Source: Cytospora piceicola (Eukaryota; Ascomycota; Sordariomycetes; Diaporthales; Cytosporaceae). Taken from it: 64,000 nt of DNA. Each line of letters opens with the position of its first letter. Position 1 is the stretch's first letter. Shown here piece after piece: positions 49,945-60,487 of the stretch. A program made the position numbers and the translations under genes. The stretch is from NCBI GenBank assembly GCA_023375675.1, contig JALQBC010000033.1:372001-436000 (forward strand), written 5' to 3'. The notes beneath the pieces are model-generated. The model made no database searches, had not been told where the DNA came from, and was given only the letters and a program-made list of their open reading frames with translations.

Positions 49945-50780
49945 ATGCCTTCCTACGCGGACCCAGACAACGACACGAACTTCCCAACCTGGGACCTCCT
50001 CCCATGGGACGCCATGTCAAGGCACGAACCATCACAGAACAACAAAAACTGGTGCTTTCTGGCTGAGATCCAACAGTGCGACGGTTTCGGGCGCTACCGC
50101 ACCTTGGTCAAGGACGACAACAACGAGAGCCTGGTCGTGGCCTTCTACCCAGACAGCTACGAGGGCTTCGACTGGAACCGGCTCGAGAGGGGTCATACCT
50201 TGGCCATCATGAACGCCAATCAGCACGGCTTCGCAGACGGGACGCATGGTGTGCGAGTCGAGAATATGGATGGTGTTCATGTAAGCTAGGCCCAGAAGCC
50301 ACCCCAATACAAATGTGTCTTTGCCTACCCCAGGGTACCGTGGCGTAAGTCATAACACTTTTCTAATGTCCATTGTGAAGGTCTTCCCGGTTTCACTCAA
50401 AGATTTCCACCGCCTCGGCGCCGAGATCAACAGATACTCGGCTGAGACGGAGGGAGGCAGTTGGAAGTGCCACGGCTGTGATGAAGTCAAGCCGAGCCAC
50501 CAGATGAGCCGGTGTGGGAAGTGCAGGTTGGTCGCTTATTGCGGCAAGGTATGTGCATTGCCTAAACCCCAAATATCCTTTTATATAATTCAGGATGGTG
50601 TTTGAATTGATACTGAAACGGTTCACACAGGACTGCCAGCTCAAGGGCTGGAGTGACCGGGGTCACAAGAGACACTGCAAGACGTTTCGGGATCCAAACT
50701 TCTTGCCGTTGATGAAGCTCGACTTCTCGGATCATGAGGGTTCTTTTGCTTTTCCAGCAGGCTTGAAGAGTAATGTGTGA
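49945..50780 (+). CDS. MYND-type zinc finger protein
   Basis: Predicted 217-residue protein in three exons: 49,945-50,280; 50,381-50,548; 50,631-50,780. Introns are 100 bp (GTAAGC..TGAAG, CTAAT branch) and 82 bp (GTATGT..CACAG), both phase 0. The C-terminal half is a MYND finger: CHGC (Cys142, Cys145), CGKC (157, 160), YCGKDC (166, 170), then HKRHC (His180, His183, Cys184). The second intron splits YCGK from DC, inside the finger. The N-terminal 110 residues (MPSYADPDNDTNFPTWDLLP and onward) look like the conserved leader seen before MYND in many fungal paralogues, with no named domain. MYND fingers bind proline-containing peptides; a specific role cannot be assigned. The start context GTCGCCATG is favourable. 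Confidence 0.88.
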
Positions 50781-51964
50781 GAGGTGAGAGTCTCTGCTTG
50801 GGTCTTGCCTGACTTGCAGGTTTCTCAATCAACGTGCGCACATTTCAATACGGATTTTGAGACCAGCAGTCAAAATGGGGCTGCCATGATTTTCTTTCTC
50901 ATTGAACAGGACACCACGAAAGCCTTTGTACCTGACAGACTGTAGTTTACGAGAGATCGTGAATAACAGGCAATTAACCAACACCTGGGCATCAGTTGAT
51001 CTTAAGAATAGTGACTACAGGTCTCAGCCTCCTGCTACTAGACATGTTCTCCGTGGTTACCCCAGTGAGTCAATATTAATAGGTAACTAAGTAGCACCTT
51101 TGCATCTCTCAAGTACTGTTGTCAGCAGCACCTCCAGGTAGGCCAATACCACATTCCAAAGCGTCCGCATAACAACCCAGTTGGTTATCATTGGGTGTTG
51201 GTTGGTGCCGCCAAGTGATTTAATATGTCCATTTACAGTATGGGGTTGCTTCGATACAGGGAGGCAAGCAGGAATTGCGGGATGACTGCATCGATGGTGC
51301 CATACGTGCGGTCAGCACAGTTGGGTAGCACAACATCTGGGAGGAAAATGAAGCCACTCGTTCCAATGTCTCACCTGCACACCTTTTGTGCGTCCCTGTC
51401 ACTGTGCATATGACCAGGGGAGGCACGAAACGTTGCTACCTAGGTAGCCCTGACTTCTCGGCAATGCCTTCTATGTTTCCAGAGAAGCCGTATATACTGA
51501 GTCAGTAGAATACTATACATCCTCTCAACTTTGGCAGGAGTTCTAGTGTTACTTGGAAATTATGAATTTGGATGGTTGGAAATTCTACCTAGGTTATGTA
51601 TAATGAGGCGCAATAGTGAACACTGTCGTCAAATCATGGAGGTCGCTTATATCGGGTGTACCTCTTCCAACATACCTAGTATTCAATGTTCTTCGTCGGG
51701 AAGTTCAGCTTTCCCGAACAGACATATTGACTATCGTATGCATGTGAGGAGTGCGGTGGTTTCCACTCATTGCAAATTACCTAGATGCTTACTCCTATAC
51801 TCCTAGTCTAGCCATCCATTTCGCGCGCCGTACAATCGACTTGAAGCTAATACTCCCTGCTCTCCTAACTATAGCCTCTAGATTTCCACAAGTGTAAACC
51901 ACCCCGAGTTTTAAGGAAAGTTGTACACATAGAAGTGCATATAATTGGAAATATGAAAGGAAGG

Positions 51965-51997
<33 letters not shown>

Positions 51998-53132
51998 TGG
52001 CTGCTTGGCAGGAATTTTAGAAACATGAATAGAAGGTAGTAAGGTATATATGTGGTAATTAGTATATCATAACGACAGAGAGTAAGTGAGGGACCTCGAA
52101 GGCAATAATCACCGTCCTCTAGTAGTGAATAGCAGACAGGGAAGGGAGTCAAGGATGTCAAGGAATCCAAGGTTTACAGTCTCCAAAGTCCATCGATGTC
52201 AGCCAGCCCGCATCACTTTGCCACCAGACATATGTATGCAGTTGACCGTTCCACGAAGAGCCATCAACGATTGTTGCGAGACATGTCAAAGGACTAGCAG
52301 GATTGTGAAAAAACCAAGGACTTACATTTCCAATCCAAGTTGCTCCCCCCCCTTTTTTTTTTATAATTATATCTTGGCCGCGGAGTCCCCAAGTCCCCAA
52401 CAATAAATAATATACATCTCCTGTTAGATGTGCCACCGAAGTAACACGGGATTTTTGAAACATCAATTTAATATAAAAACCTCAGGACACAACCCTGGAG
52501 ATCGACAAGACCTCAAATACCTACAAGCTTGGGATCCATGGATACAGCCATAATTACACCTCGAGTGCTAGGCATGTAGTCGTCCTAGTGTGCCAGGCGG
52601 TGTGGCTGTTACACCCGCCAACCACAAGCCAGCAACGTCCCCGGGCAGCTGCAGGTCGGCACATGCGCATTGGGTGGTGCTGGGCAGGAAGGAGGAGGGA
52701 AACTAAAGGGCAGATAAGCAACTGCAACACATTGTGGTTACCGTGTATTGTGAGAGGCAATACGCCACCCCGTGCTTTCCAAGGTTTCCAGGGGGTGGGG
52801 GTTTGTAACGACGCCATCATGACGCACTGCAACCGCTGCAAATGCTCCGTTATCTTGTTGTTGCCTCCTCAAAAGACTGAAACATCAACAAACATCAAAA
52901 ACATCAAAAGGTGCCCTCCGAGTCATCTTTGCTCAACCTGAGGGCTCAACTCACCCGATTGTTCAGACTTTGGCCCTTGCGAGAGAGGAGACAGTAATTA
53001 ACAAATAATAACCCTCCACGGAGAATTGTCCGAAAACCCTGATTTATACAAAGAAAACCAGTGCTCGAGACGGAGACTTTCTCTGTTGCATCTTGCGAAC
53101 GCCACAGTGATTAACCGACATACAGTCCCATT
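50781..53132. other. Gene-poor intergenic region
   Basis: 2.35 kb of normal composition with only short open frames and no recognisable domain. It contains copies of the palindrome (51,435-51,448; a half copy near 51,586-51,595), a TA dinucleotide run (51,966-51,995) and T-rich tracts near 52,352-52,362. The last few hundred bases are likely the promoter of the PQ-loop gene. Confidence 0.5.
51966..51995. repeat. (TA)n microsatellite
   Basis: Fifteen TA units without interruption. Confidence 0.93.
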
Positions 53133-54607
53133 ATGGACGCCGAGATGTTGTTCACAGAGCCCGATAGGTGCAATCACCTGGCAACCCCATCGATGCCACA
53201 ATTTGTCATCTCTTGGTACGCTGCCCAGTGCTACTTCCCACCATTGGCCATCTCATCACCTTCTGAACGAGGCAATACTAAACTAAACAACAATGCTCAC
53301 AGCGTCCTGATGGGCTGGGTGCTCGTCTCGTACATCCCTCAATATGCCCGCATCGTCTCACGAAAGTCGGCCGAGGGCCTGTCCACGCTGTACATCCTCC
53401 TCGGCTCCCTGTCTGGCGTCTGCGCCGTCGGCAACATCATGATGCTCCCGTCGAGCGAGGTCGAGATCGGTTGCTGCAGGGAGCTTCAGCGGTTCGCCTG
53501 TATCAGCGGTCTGCTGGGAATGTTCCAGGTGATATTCGGCATCGCCTGTTTCTGGGGCGTGTAAGTGCTTCCGCCCTCTTCTTGCCCGGGAATGTCCCTG
53601 TATCAAGTATCGCCTACCACCACCGCTCCTGAACCGTTGTTGCCCTGTAACGAACCACTCACCTTACCGCACTGGGCTAACAAAATAACAGACTCTTCAT
53701 GTACGTCTACTACTCGGAAGAAGAGGCCGACGCCGAGATGCACCACCGCCGGGCCTCCCTCTCGGGGCCCGAGCGGACCTTCCGCCGCGCGAGGAAGGCC
53801 TACCTCGTCCTCCTGTGCGCCTGCGCCTTCGCCTTCGCCGTCATGCTCGTCTCGGCCATCATCTCGCATCGCTTCCCCTGGTACTCCCAGACCTGGGCAG
53901 ACGCCCTCGGGGTCGCCGTCGCCGTCCTGGCGTGCGTCCAGTGGGTTCCGCAGACGCTGACGACCTGGCACCTGGGACACCTGGGGAGCCTGAGTCTGGC
54001 TAGTTTGTGCCTGAGTGCTCCGGTGCGTTCATTCGGGTGCGAACGAGGAGATGATGATGACTTCGTCGCTGCGTGACATGTACCGACCTGTGGGTCGCGG
54101 CGACTGCCCACTGACAGACAGGCTGGAGTAAAAATGCCCGAAATGCTGACCCCATGACTAACCTGACTGCCCCACCCGATATAGTACACCTGGATCTTCG
54201 GCATCAACATGATCGTCCGCGTGGGCCTGCCGGGCTGGAGCGCCTGGGCCGTCTACATGCTCGTCGGCACGATGCAGCTCGTGCTCATCGCCATGGGCGC
54301 CTCGTTCAAGGTGACGGGCGAGACGCAGCCGCACGAGCAGCGCCGGCCCAGCGTCATCGCCATGCACTTTGACGGCTGGAACGCCTCGGCCCGGTCCGTC
54401 GCCTCGTCCGCCGGCGGCGTCGCCCCCGACGAGCGCCGGCCCCTCCTGGCCGGGCCGTCGCCCATGCGCCACGCCTCGGACGGCGGCCCGCCTTCCTCGC
54501 GCTCGCGGGGCGCCGCGGCCGACCGGAGGCCGCTCGTGTCCATGTCGCCCCCTCCGCGCCGCAGCCGGGACGGGCGTGCTGCGGCGGGTAGTCCGGCGGG
54601 GCGTTAG
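53133..54607 (+). CDS. PQ-loop repeat membrane protein (Cys/cationic amino-acid transporter-like)
   Basis: Predicted 364-residue membrane protein in four exons: 53,133-53,215; 53,303-53,560; 53,692-54,022; 54,185-54,607. The first intron (GTACGC..TCACAG, 87 bp) is a multiple of three without stops, so the DNA reads through; removing it joins QFVIS to CVLMGWVLVSYIPQ, as in PQ-loop families. The two PQ motifs are SYIPQYARIVSRKSAEGLS and VQWVPQTLTTW, each in a hydrophobic hairpin; about seven membrane segments are expected. Fungal members often act in vacuole/lysosome membranes exporting amino acids. The roughly 100-residue C-terminal tail is polar and disordered and contains DERRPLL, an acidic di-leucine type sorting motif. 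It is convergent with AP-1 mu, 784 bp apart. Confidence 0.85.
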
Positions 54608-55391
54608 GGGCGGGGATCTTGACGGTGAGAGCGACAGTGACGGTGACGGCGAGGCCTGAGTGGGGTTTTGTTCTCTGTTGTGGAAGAGGCGAGGGGGGGG
54701 GGGGGGCAGGACGTGGTATGACACAGTCGACACGGCTGGTCCCATACTAATATGTCTGCCCCGAGTAGAGGCACTACAGAGGTCTTCCTGACTGGTGCGG
54801 AGTTTGCTTCTCAAACGGTAATAATCTTTTCGGGTGTAGCAATGACTTGGGACGCAGTTTTTTGGTGGTGGGTGGAGAGATGAGTTGGAGGGTAATAACC
54901 CCGGTTTGTCAGAAACATGCTTTCAGTAGAGTTGTCCCCGTACCGAATGGCTTCGAAATTAGAGGAATGTTATGCTTTGCAATGGCTGAGCGTACGTATA
55001 TGATTATGTGCATCTCAACTGGGAAGCCCTGTTTGTAGCCGGGGAGCGAGAGGCACGAGTTGTCCAGTTGCTAGGCCAGATCGATATGTAGTGCCAGGCC
55101 CCTCTACAAGTTTCTCCCATGTGCGCCTCTATTCCCTAAGTCGCCCGGGACCTTGCCCCATATTGAAGCCTATCCCCACCCCCCGCCCCCCTTTCCACAC
55201 GCAACAACACCTCCGTGGGTTCCGTGGGCTCCTTGAATCATAAATAGTGGATAACCCCCCCCTCTCGTCTCTCCTCCTGTCTCGCGAGATGCCTGAAGAT
55301 GACGAAGGGGTTCGGTTCAGTAATTTCGGGTGGTTGGTTTCGTTTCGGCATGCGTCGTGGCGCCGACGGCCGACGAGTCGGACTGCGCGAC
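54608..55391. other. Convergent intergenic region
   Basis: Tail-to-tail spacer holding the 3' UTRs of the PQ-loop and AP-1 mu genes. It contains a 14-base poly-G run at 54,693-54,706 and C-rich stretches near 55,179-55,193. No gene seen. Confidence 0.6.
54693..54706 (+). repeat. Poly-G run (14)
   Basis: Homopolymer in the 3' region of the PQ-loop gene; length is prone to sequencing error. Confidence 0.85.
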
Positions 55392-56959
55392 CTATACGGC
55401 GTCCGGGAGCCTCACAGCGATGTCGCCCGACTGTGTGATGTACCTCACCCAGGGCAGGGATTGGTATTGCAGCTGTTGATGTCGTTAGCTAGGCACTCTG
55501 GGCCGAACAAATGGGAAAAGAGAGAAGCAGACGAGGAAATCGTCGCCACCCGCAAGGACTTACCTTTGGCTCTGTGATCTTCAGGTACCGCACCTGGATC
55601 CCACTCGTCGTGAAGTAGGGTATCTCGAACTTGACCTGGATCGGCCTCTTGGCGCCCTTGCCCGGCGTCCCGACACCCCCCATGCTGCCCCCGAAGCCGC
55701 CCGTCATGCCGCCGCCGTGCTCGTCGTCGCCGCGCACGCTGGGCAGGCCGAGCTCCGCGCGCATGAGGAACTCCTTGGCGCCTCCGAACTGCTTGATCTT
55801 CCAGACGATGGCGGCCTGCTCCGGGGCGTAGTGCACGCTGCCGATGTTGGTGCGGAACCGCGGCGTGTCGGCGTCCTCGGGCACGGGCACGATGATCTCG
55901 ACGTTGTTGGCGGTGCTCCTCCGCTTGAAGTGCGCGCGGGCCTTGACCATGTACTCGATGCGGCTCCCCGAGTGGCTCTCGACCACGCACTCGACCCAGA
56001 TCAGCGGCTTGACCTGGGTGTTGAGGCGGTACGACATGAGCTCGAACTCGCCGTCCGGGGGGATGAAGGAGATGGTGCGGTCGTTCTCGAACCGCGACAG
56101 CCGCACGCACTGGTGGAACTTGACGTCCTCCATCTCGATGGCCTTGCCCCGCGTCGTCCGGCCCGTCGTCTCGAACATGACCTTGTCGTTGAGCCCCAGG
56201 CGCAGCTCCGGCATGCCCGACAGGTAGCACTTCATCTTGATGGCGCCCAGGATCTCGGAGCGCAGCACGTTGCCGTTTGAGGAGACGAGGAGGTTGAGAC
56301 TCTCGACGACGTCGAGGAAGACCTCGTTCTTGCGGTAACGGATTCCTTCGGACCGCCACGAGACGGCGTTAGTAACAGCTATGGGCGGTCGTGCTTGTAT
56401 CTCCAGCTTGTGCGATTCCTGGGTGATGTATTCCTGGAGGATCTTGGACTCGGTGGTCTGCGGGTAGCCGAAGTCCATCATCTCGTCGAGGAGCTCGTAT
56501 ATAATGACAAAGTTGTCGCGGATAGACTCTTCCTCCAGGGCCTTGAAGTATTCTGTGAAGACATCAACGAGCTTGTGTAAGAAGAGGAGGATCTCGGCGG
56601 CGTTTGTGTTTCGTTTCGTCAGGGCGAGGAGGTAGAGGTTGTTGTGCCGTATGTAGAGGTACTAAGACAGCTGTGGTCAGACGCAGCCGCGGGAAAGCTG
56701 GTGGTATGGTACGGTACGGAGGATGCATACGTTGATTCCTTCATGCGAGAAGCATGGTGGTACTGCTGATGACTCTTCTTCTGCATCACTGAGGAGGCCA
56801 GGGAACTTCTCGACAGCTGACATGGGGATATCTCCTCGATAGTTCCGGGCGAGGAGGGTCTGCGGCAGTACTTGTCAGCCCCGTGGTCCCCAATCTGACA
56901 GGAAGCATTATTGGTCTAACCTTGCCCTTCAAGTCAAGGAAGAATATGGCTGAAGCCAT
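55392..56959 (-). CDS. APM1: Clathrin adaptor AP-1 complex subunit mu
   Basis: Medium subunit of the AP-1 adaptor, which selects Tyr-based (YxxPhi) cargo and recruits clathrin at the trans-Golgi and endosomes. Four exons: 56,959-56,921; 56,859-56,731; 56,661-55,564; 55,472-55,392. Introns are 61, 69 and 91 bp, all phase 0, giving 448 residues, the usual length. It starts MASAIFFLDLKGK followed by TLLARNYRGDIP (longin-like domain, about 1-140). The mu-homology domain begins near WRSEGIRYRKNEVFLDVVES and contains MKCYLSGMPELRLGLND. The tiny last exon encodes LQYQSLPWVRYITQSGDIAV and ends LPDAV, the conserved AP-1 mu end. A Gly-rich insert (GGGMTGGFGGSMGG) lies between strands of the mu domain. 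Context CCAAGATGG supports the start. Confidence 0.97.
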
Positions 56960-59111
56960 CTTGGAAGCTGGCTGAGGGGGTTGGTGTTGTCGATGTTGTT
57001 GGGAGCGGTCGAGACGGTGGAGGGGCACCAGAGCAATGGAGATGGCACGCTGGCCAGAAAGAGCAAGCTGTCGCGAGTTGTCCTATATCATGCAATGCAA
57101 GTGGGAGGATAGGTTTGTTACGTGGAAAGCGCAGAAGGGAATTAGTTGTTGTGACAAGGGTTGGAAGCCGTAGACGAGGATCGCGTGGAAGTTGAAGTTG
57201 GAAGTGGAATTGAATTAGAGTTGGCATCAATGCTCAGACCGTCAAGCTTCGCTCCGCGATTGGGGATCTGACGCTCAATGTCAATGCTTATTGCTCTCAA
57301 AGGCCACCTCGAGGCCACCTGGGCACCTTCAATGCCTAGCCAGGCGCAATCCACTTCCTCTTCAGGGGGAAGACGGGCAGCACCTGGGCAGGCTGGGGGC
57401 TGTTACAGGGGAGTAGCTAGGTACTGCGACTGTGTGGGTCATGAGCATTATGCCGCATAAGTGGTTAGTACTGTAGACTGGTAGACGGTGTAGTAAGCAG
57501 ACGGATTAATCGATAGCCGCTTCCGAGTAGTGCACGGACCAGCAGTTTCTGGGGAAGCATCAAACCAAATAAAAGCTCTGCCGCGACGGATCAGTTTCCT
57601 TTTTCCTTCCTCTTCCCTTCTTCAACGCCTCTTTCTATAGACAGTACAGCCCATCACATTGCGTCACGAAAGGTGCGGGCTTTCTGCTCGTTATCGACTG
57701 TGGCGACGTTGGTGTGATCTGTGATTCTGGAGGCGGAGAAGGATGAATTCTACGGTGCCATTAAGAACTGCCCATTTATTTTCTCTACCATGATATGGGC
57801 GGTGTCAGAGGCACCGAACATTTCCACACAAGAAGAAGATGCTTTCAAGCTTTATCTCTCAAGCTTTACATCTCGAACGCTTCAAACGAACTGCAATCAA
57901 ACTCCTGTAGCGTCCACCAGTTGACGGTTGCGTCTGTTTGATGGTTGATGGTTGGTGTATTTCAAACTGTCGCCATCGCACACGTTCAGTGTTGGACGTG
58001 CACCAGTTATCACCTTACTGGTCGCAGATCTGTAGGGTGGGCGCATCGAGAAAGGTTTTGCCCGTTTCTATCTAGCCTTTTCATGTCAAGATTGTGCCCA
58101 GGCCGAAATGCATTGGCCCTGACCCGGGACGGACCATATGACGTCTTTGTGTCCCTATGGCTTCACGAAGATCTTGCGGTCAATGTTTGTGATGATGTTT
58201 AGCTTCAGGTTGATCCGCGTAGCTGGGTTCTAGCATTGTCACATGAAGGACTGCTATAAGCATCATCATGCTGTAGTGTACAGCAGTATGATCGCAGGAT
58301 CGGGTACGCATATCATAATATCTCGGATCCGAAGATCTTGGAGTTCCTCCCCAGCGCACCGTACAGATCCGTCAAGTGTCCATGGTCTGCGCAAGGGATG
58401 AGCCGACTTATAGCCGACGAGACGTATAAAAGTACCAAAGGACAAGTGAGAAGAAAATTGCTTGTGACACAGAGGCGAATCATATGCAAATTGGCGCCCC
58501 CAAAGGATCGGCAAACCCCAAGGGCCCATGACAAGCGGCTCCTCGTCGAGCATGTGACGAAGGGAAACCAACCACTGAAGGGGAACCACTGAAGCACTTG
58601 GCCTTGGAGATTGTGCCCGTTTCGGGAAAGTGGGGGTCTTCGTTAACATTCTGAGGCATCTTCTTGGGTCTGTAAAAATAAATAAGGAACTGCTGACATG
58701 TGCCACTGACAATCAATCAATTTTCAAGACGTTGTTCAGACAACACGCCTACGGGTTTTGCTTTTGAAATGTCGTTGGCCGTTACAACACAGCATACATC
58801 GACCAATGATCCATGGTAGATTGAGAGTATCTGGAGCCTTGTTTTCAACTTGTAGGCCACTAAGATGTCTATTTACGGGTATCACGACGGTTGGTTGCAC
58901 AATCTACAGTAGTGACAGCGACAAAAAAAACAAAAACAAAAAACACAAAAATAGGCATGTGAAGAGGCCAAGCGCTGTCGGAGGAAGAAGCGCGATACGT
59001 TGCATGAGAATGTGAGTGAGACTAGAAATGCAGACCTCGGCACACACATAACCAACAAGAAGATGAGAGAAAATCTTTCAGCGGCTGGACTGAGGGTCAA
59101 GAAAATACCAT

Positions 59112-59125
59112 CCCCCCCCCCCCCC
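59112..59125 (+). repeat. Poly-C run (14)
   Basis: Homopolymer in the intergenic region upstream of the Opi1-type gene. Confidence 0.85.
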
Positions 59126-59777
59126 ACTGATATCCGTCTTTTGAGAGGTTCTAGATTAGATGGGGGAGAACAAGAAGAAGGAGGAGGGTGAGAAGGACGA
59201 AAATAGGATAGGCAAGAAAAGAAGGTAATGGGGAAGGGAACCGTTGCGAGGTTTTTCCCTCAGCTCAGCCCACTTGCAGGGGGCGCTTCGTATCACACGG
59301 ATTGCAGAAGCCCCCCTTCAAGGTGTCACAGATCACGGATCACGCAGGTATTACAGCCGCGAGGAGCGAGGCCACTGATCACTGCTGAGGGAGAGTGGCC
59401 GGGGAGGAAAGAGAGAACAGCCATCGTCTCACATGATAAACCACTGCACACTGCAGGCAGTGAGTGAGTGTTCTCAGTACTACCTATAGGTACACCCAGC
59501 AGCGGTCCAAAATACGGCCCCCTCCATTCCCCCCACCCCTTTTTCCTTTTGTCCCAGTCCAACTTCTTACACCCGGTACTATCATACCCTCTAGCACCCT
59601 GGGGCATCTAGCATCTGGCAATCTGCAGACTGTCACATGCAGTATGCCACACATCAAATCAAATCGAATCAAATCAAATCATCTGTTAGGTTGAACAGTA
59701 GTAGGGGGAGTGTAGAACAGAACACCCACTGCTTCTCTGCTGCTGCTGCTGCCTCTGCTGCATCGTTCTCATCGTTC

Positions 59778-59802
59778 TCATCATCATCATCATCATCATC
59801 AC
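59778..59802 (+). repeat. (TCA)n microsatellite
   Basis: Eight uninterrupted TCA units followed by an ACC repeat, 690 bp before the Opi1-type ATG. Confidence 0.9.
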
Positions 59803-59849
59803 CACCACCGCCCTGAGGATACAACTCTATCCTCTCCGGATATTGGCAT

Positions 59850-59905
59850 TGCCATCGACATCGATATCGACCTCGATATTGACATCGACATTGACATTGA
59901 TTTCA
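59850..59905. repeat. Degenerate six-base array (GACATC / GATATT type)
   Basis: Alternating GACATC, GATATC, GACCTC, GATATT and GACATT units, imperfect, in the upstream region of the Opi1-type gene. Confidence 0.7.
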
Positions 59906-60487
59906 ATTTTGACATACCCTTCTCCAATATTGCCCTCTACCCCCCTGTGTGTCATTGTTTCTATTGTATTCTGGTGTGGTGTGGTGTGGCGTGGTGTGGT
60001 TTGTATGTTCTTCAGCCCTGTCTGGCGCGTTTATCCGCCTCGAACTGTCTCACTCTACCGGTAATGCACATACACATACACATACATACACACACCACCT
60101 CCGTCAAGTCAATGTCATCTCTTTTTCTGTCTCATTGTCCTCTTGCTTCATTCAACAACAGCAGCAAGCCTACTAGATACGGACAAGATTGTTCTATCTC
60201 GACAGAGACAGCCCGTCAATCATCCCGGCAAGGACGACCTAGTCAAGACCAATAAATAGCCCAACACCGTACCTAATAAGATAAGTTAGACTACGTCTAG
60301 TCTATCAATCTTGACCTTGGCGATACGTCTCGTTCCTGGCCGAAACCTTCCAATTGCAAGGTCCGACCTCGCAATCCGCTGGACCCGAGTCTTGGGCTGA
60401 AAAGACCCGGCACGAAACAAACCAGGCGCAGGATAAATATCGGAGGATAGAGAAAAGAGGACGGAGTGGGTCGAAAGGGCTGCCGAG

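Larger units (their letters stand above)
56960..60487. promoter_or_regulatory. Intergenic region with promoters of AP-1 mu and the Opi1-type gene
   Basis: 3.5 kb between divergent starts. No frame longer than about 150 codons and none with a recognisable domain. Simple repeats are concentrated towards the Opi1 side: poly-C (59,112-59,125), (TCA)n (59,778-59,802), a degenerate GACATC/GATATT array (59,850-59,905), GTGGT repeats (59,974-60,000) and CATACA repeats (60,067-60,092). A long CT-rich leader before 60,488 is typical of fungal 5' UTRs. Confidence 0.55.

Noticed and set aside
50334..50344. An 11-base micro-exon (GGTACCGTGGC) in the MYND gene
   Set aside because: It would need a 36 bp intron and breaks the frame; a single 100 bp intron (50,281-50,380) keeps phase 0 and joins GVH to VFPVSL naturally.
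54158..54814. 218-codon minus-strand frame opposite the PQ-loop last exon
   Set aside because: Antisense shadow of a GC-rich exon; Arg/Pro low complexity.
55445..56359. 304-codon minus-strand frame overlapping AP-1 mu in another phase
   Set aside because: It is a shadow of the AP-1 mu exon in a different phase, Arg/Ala/Gly/Pro-rich, with no domain.
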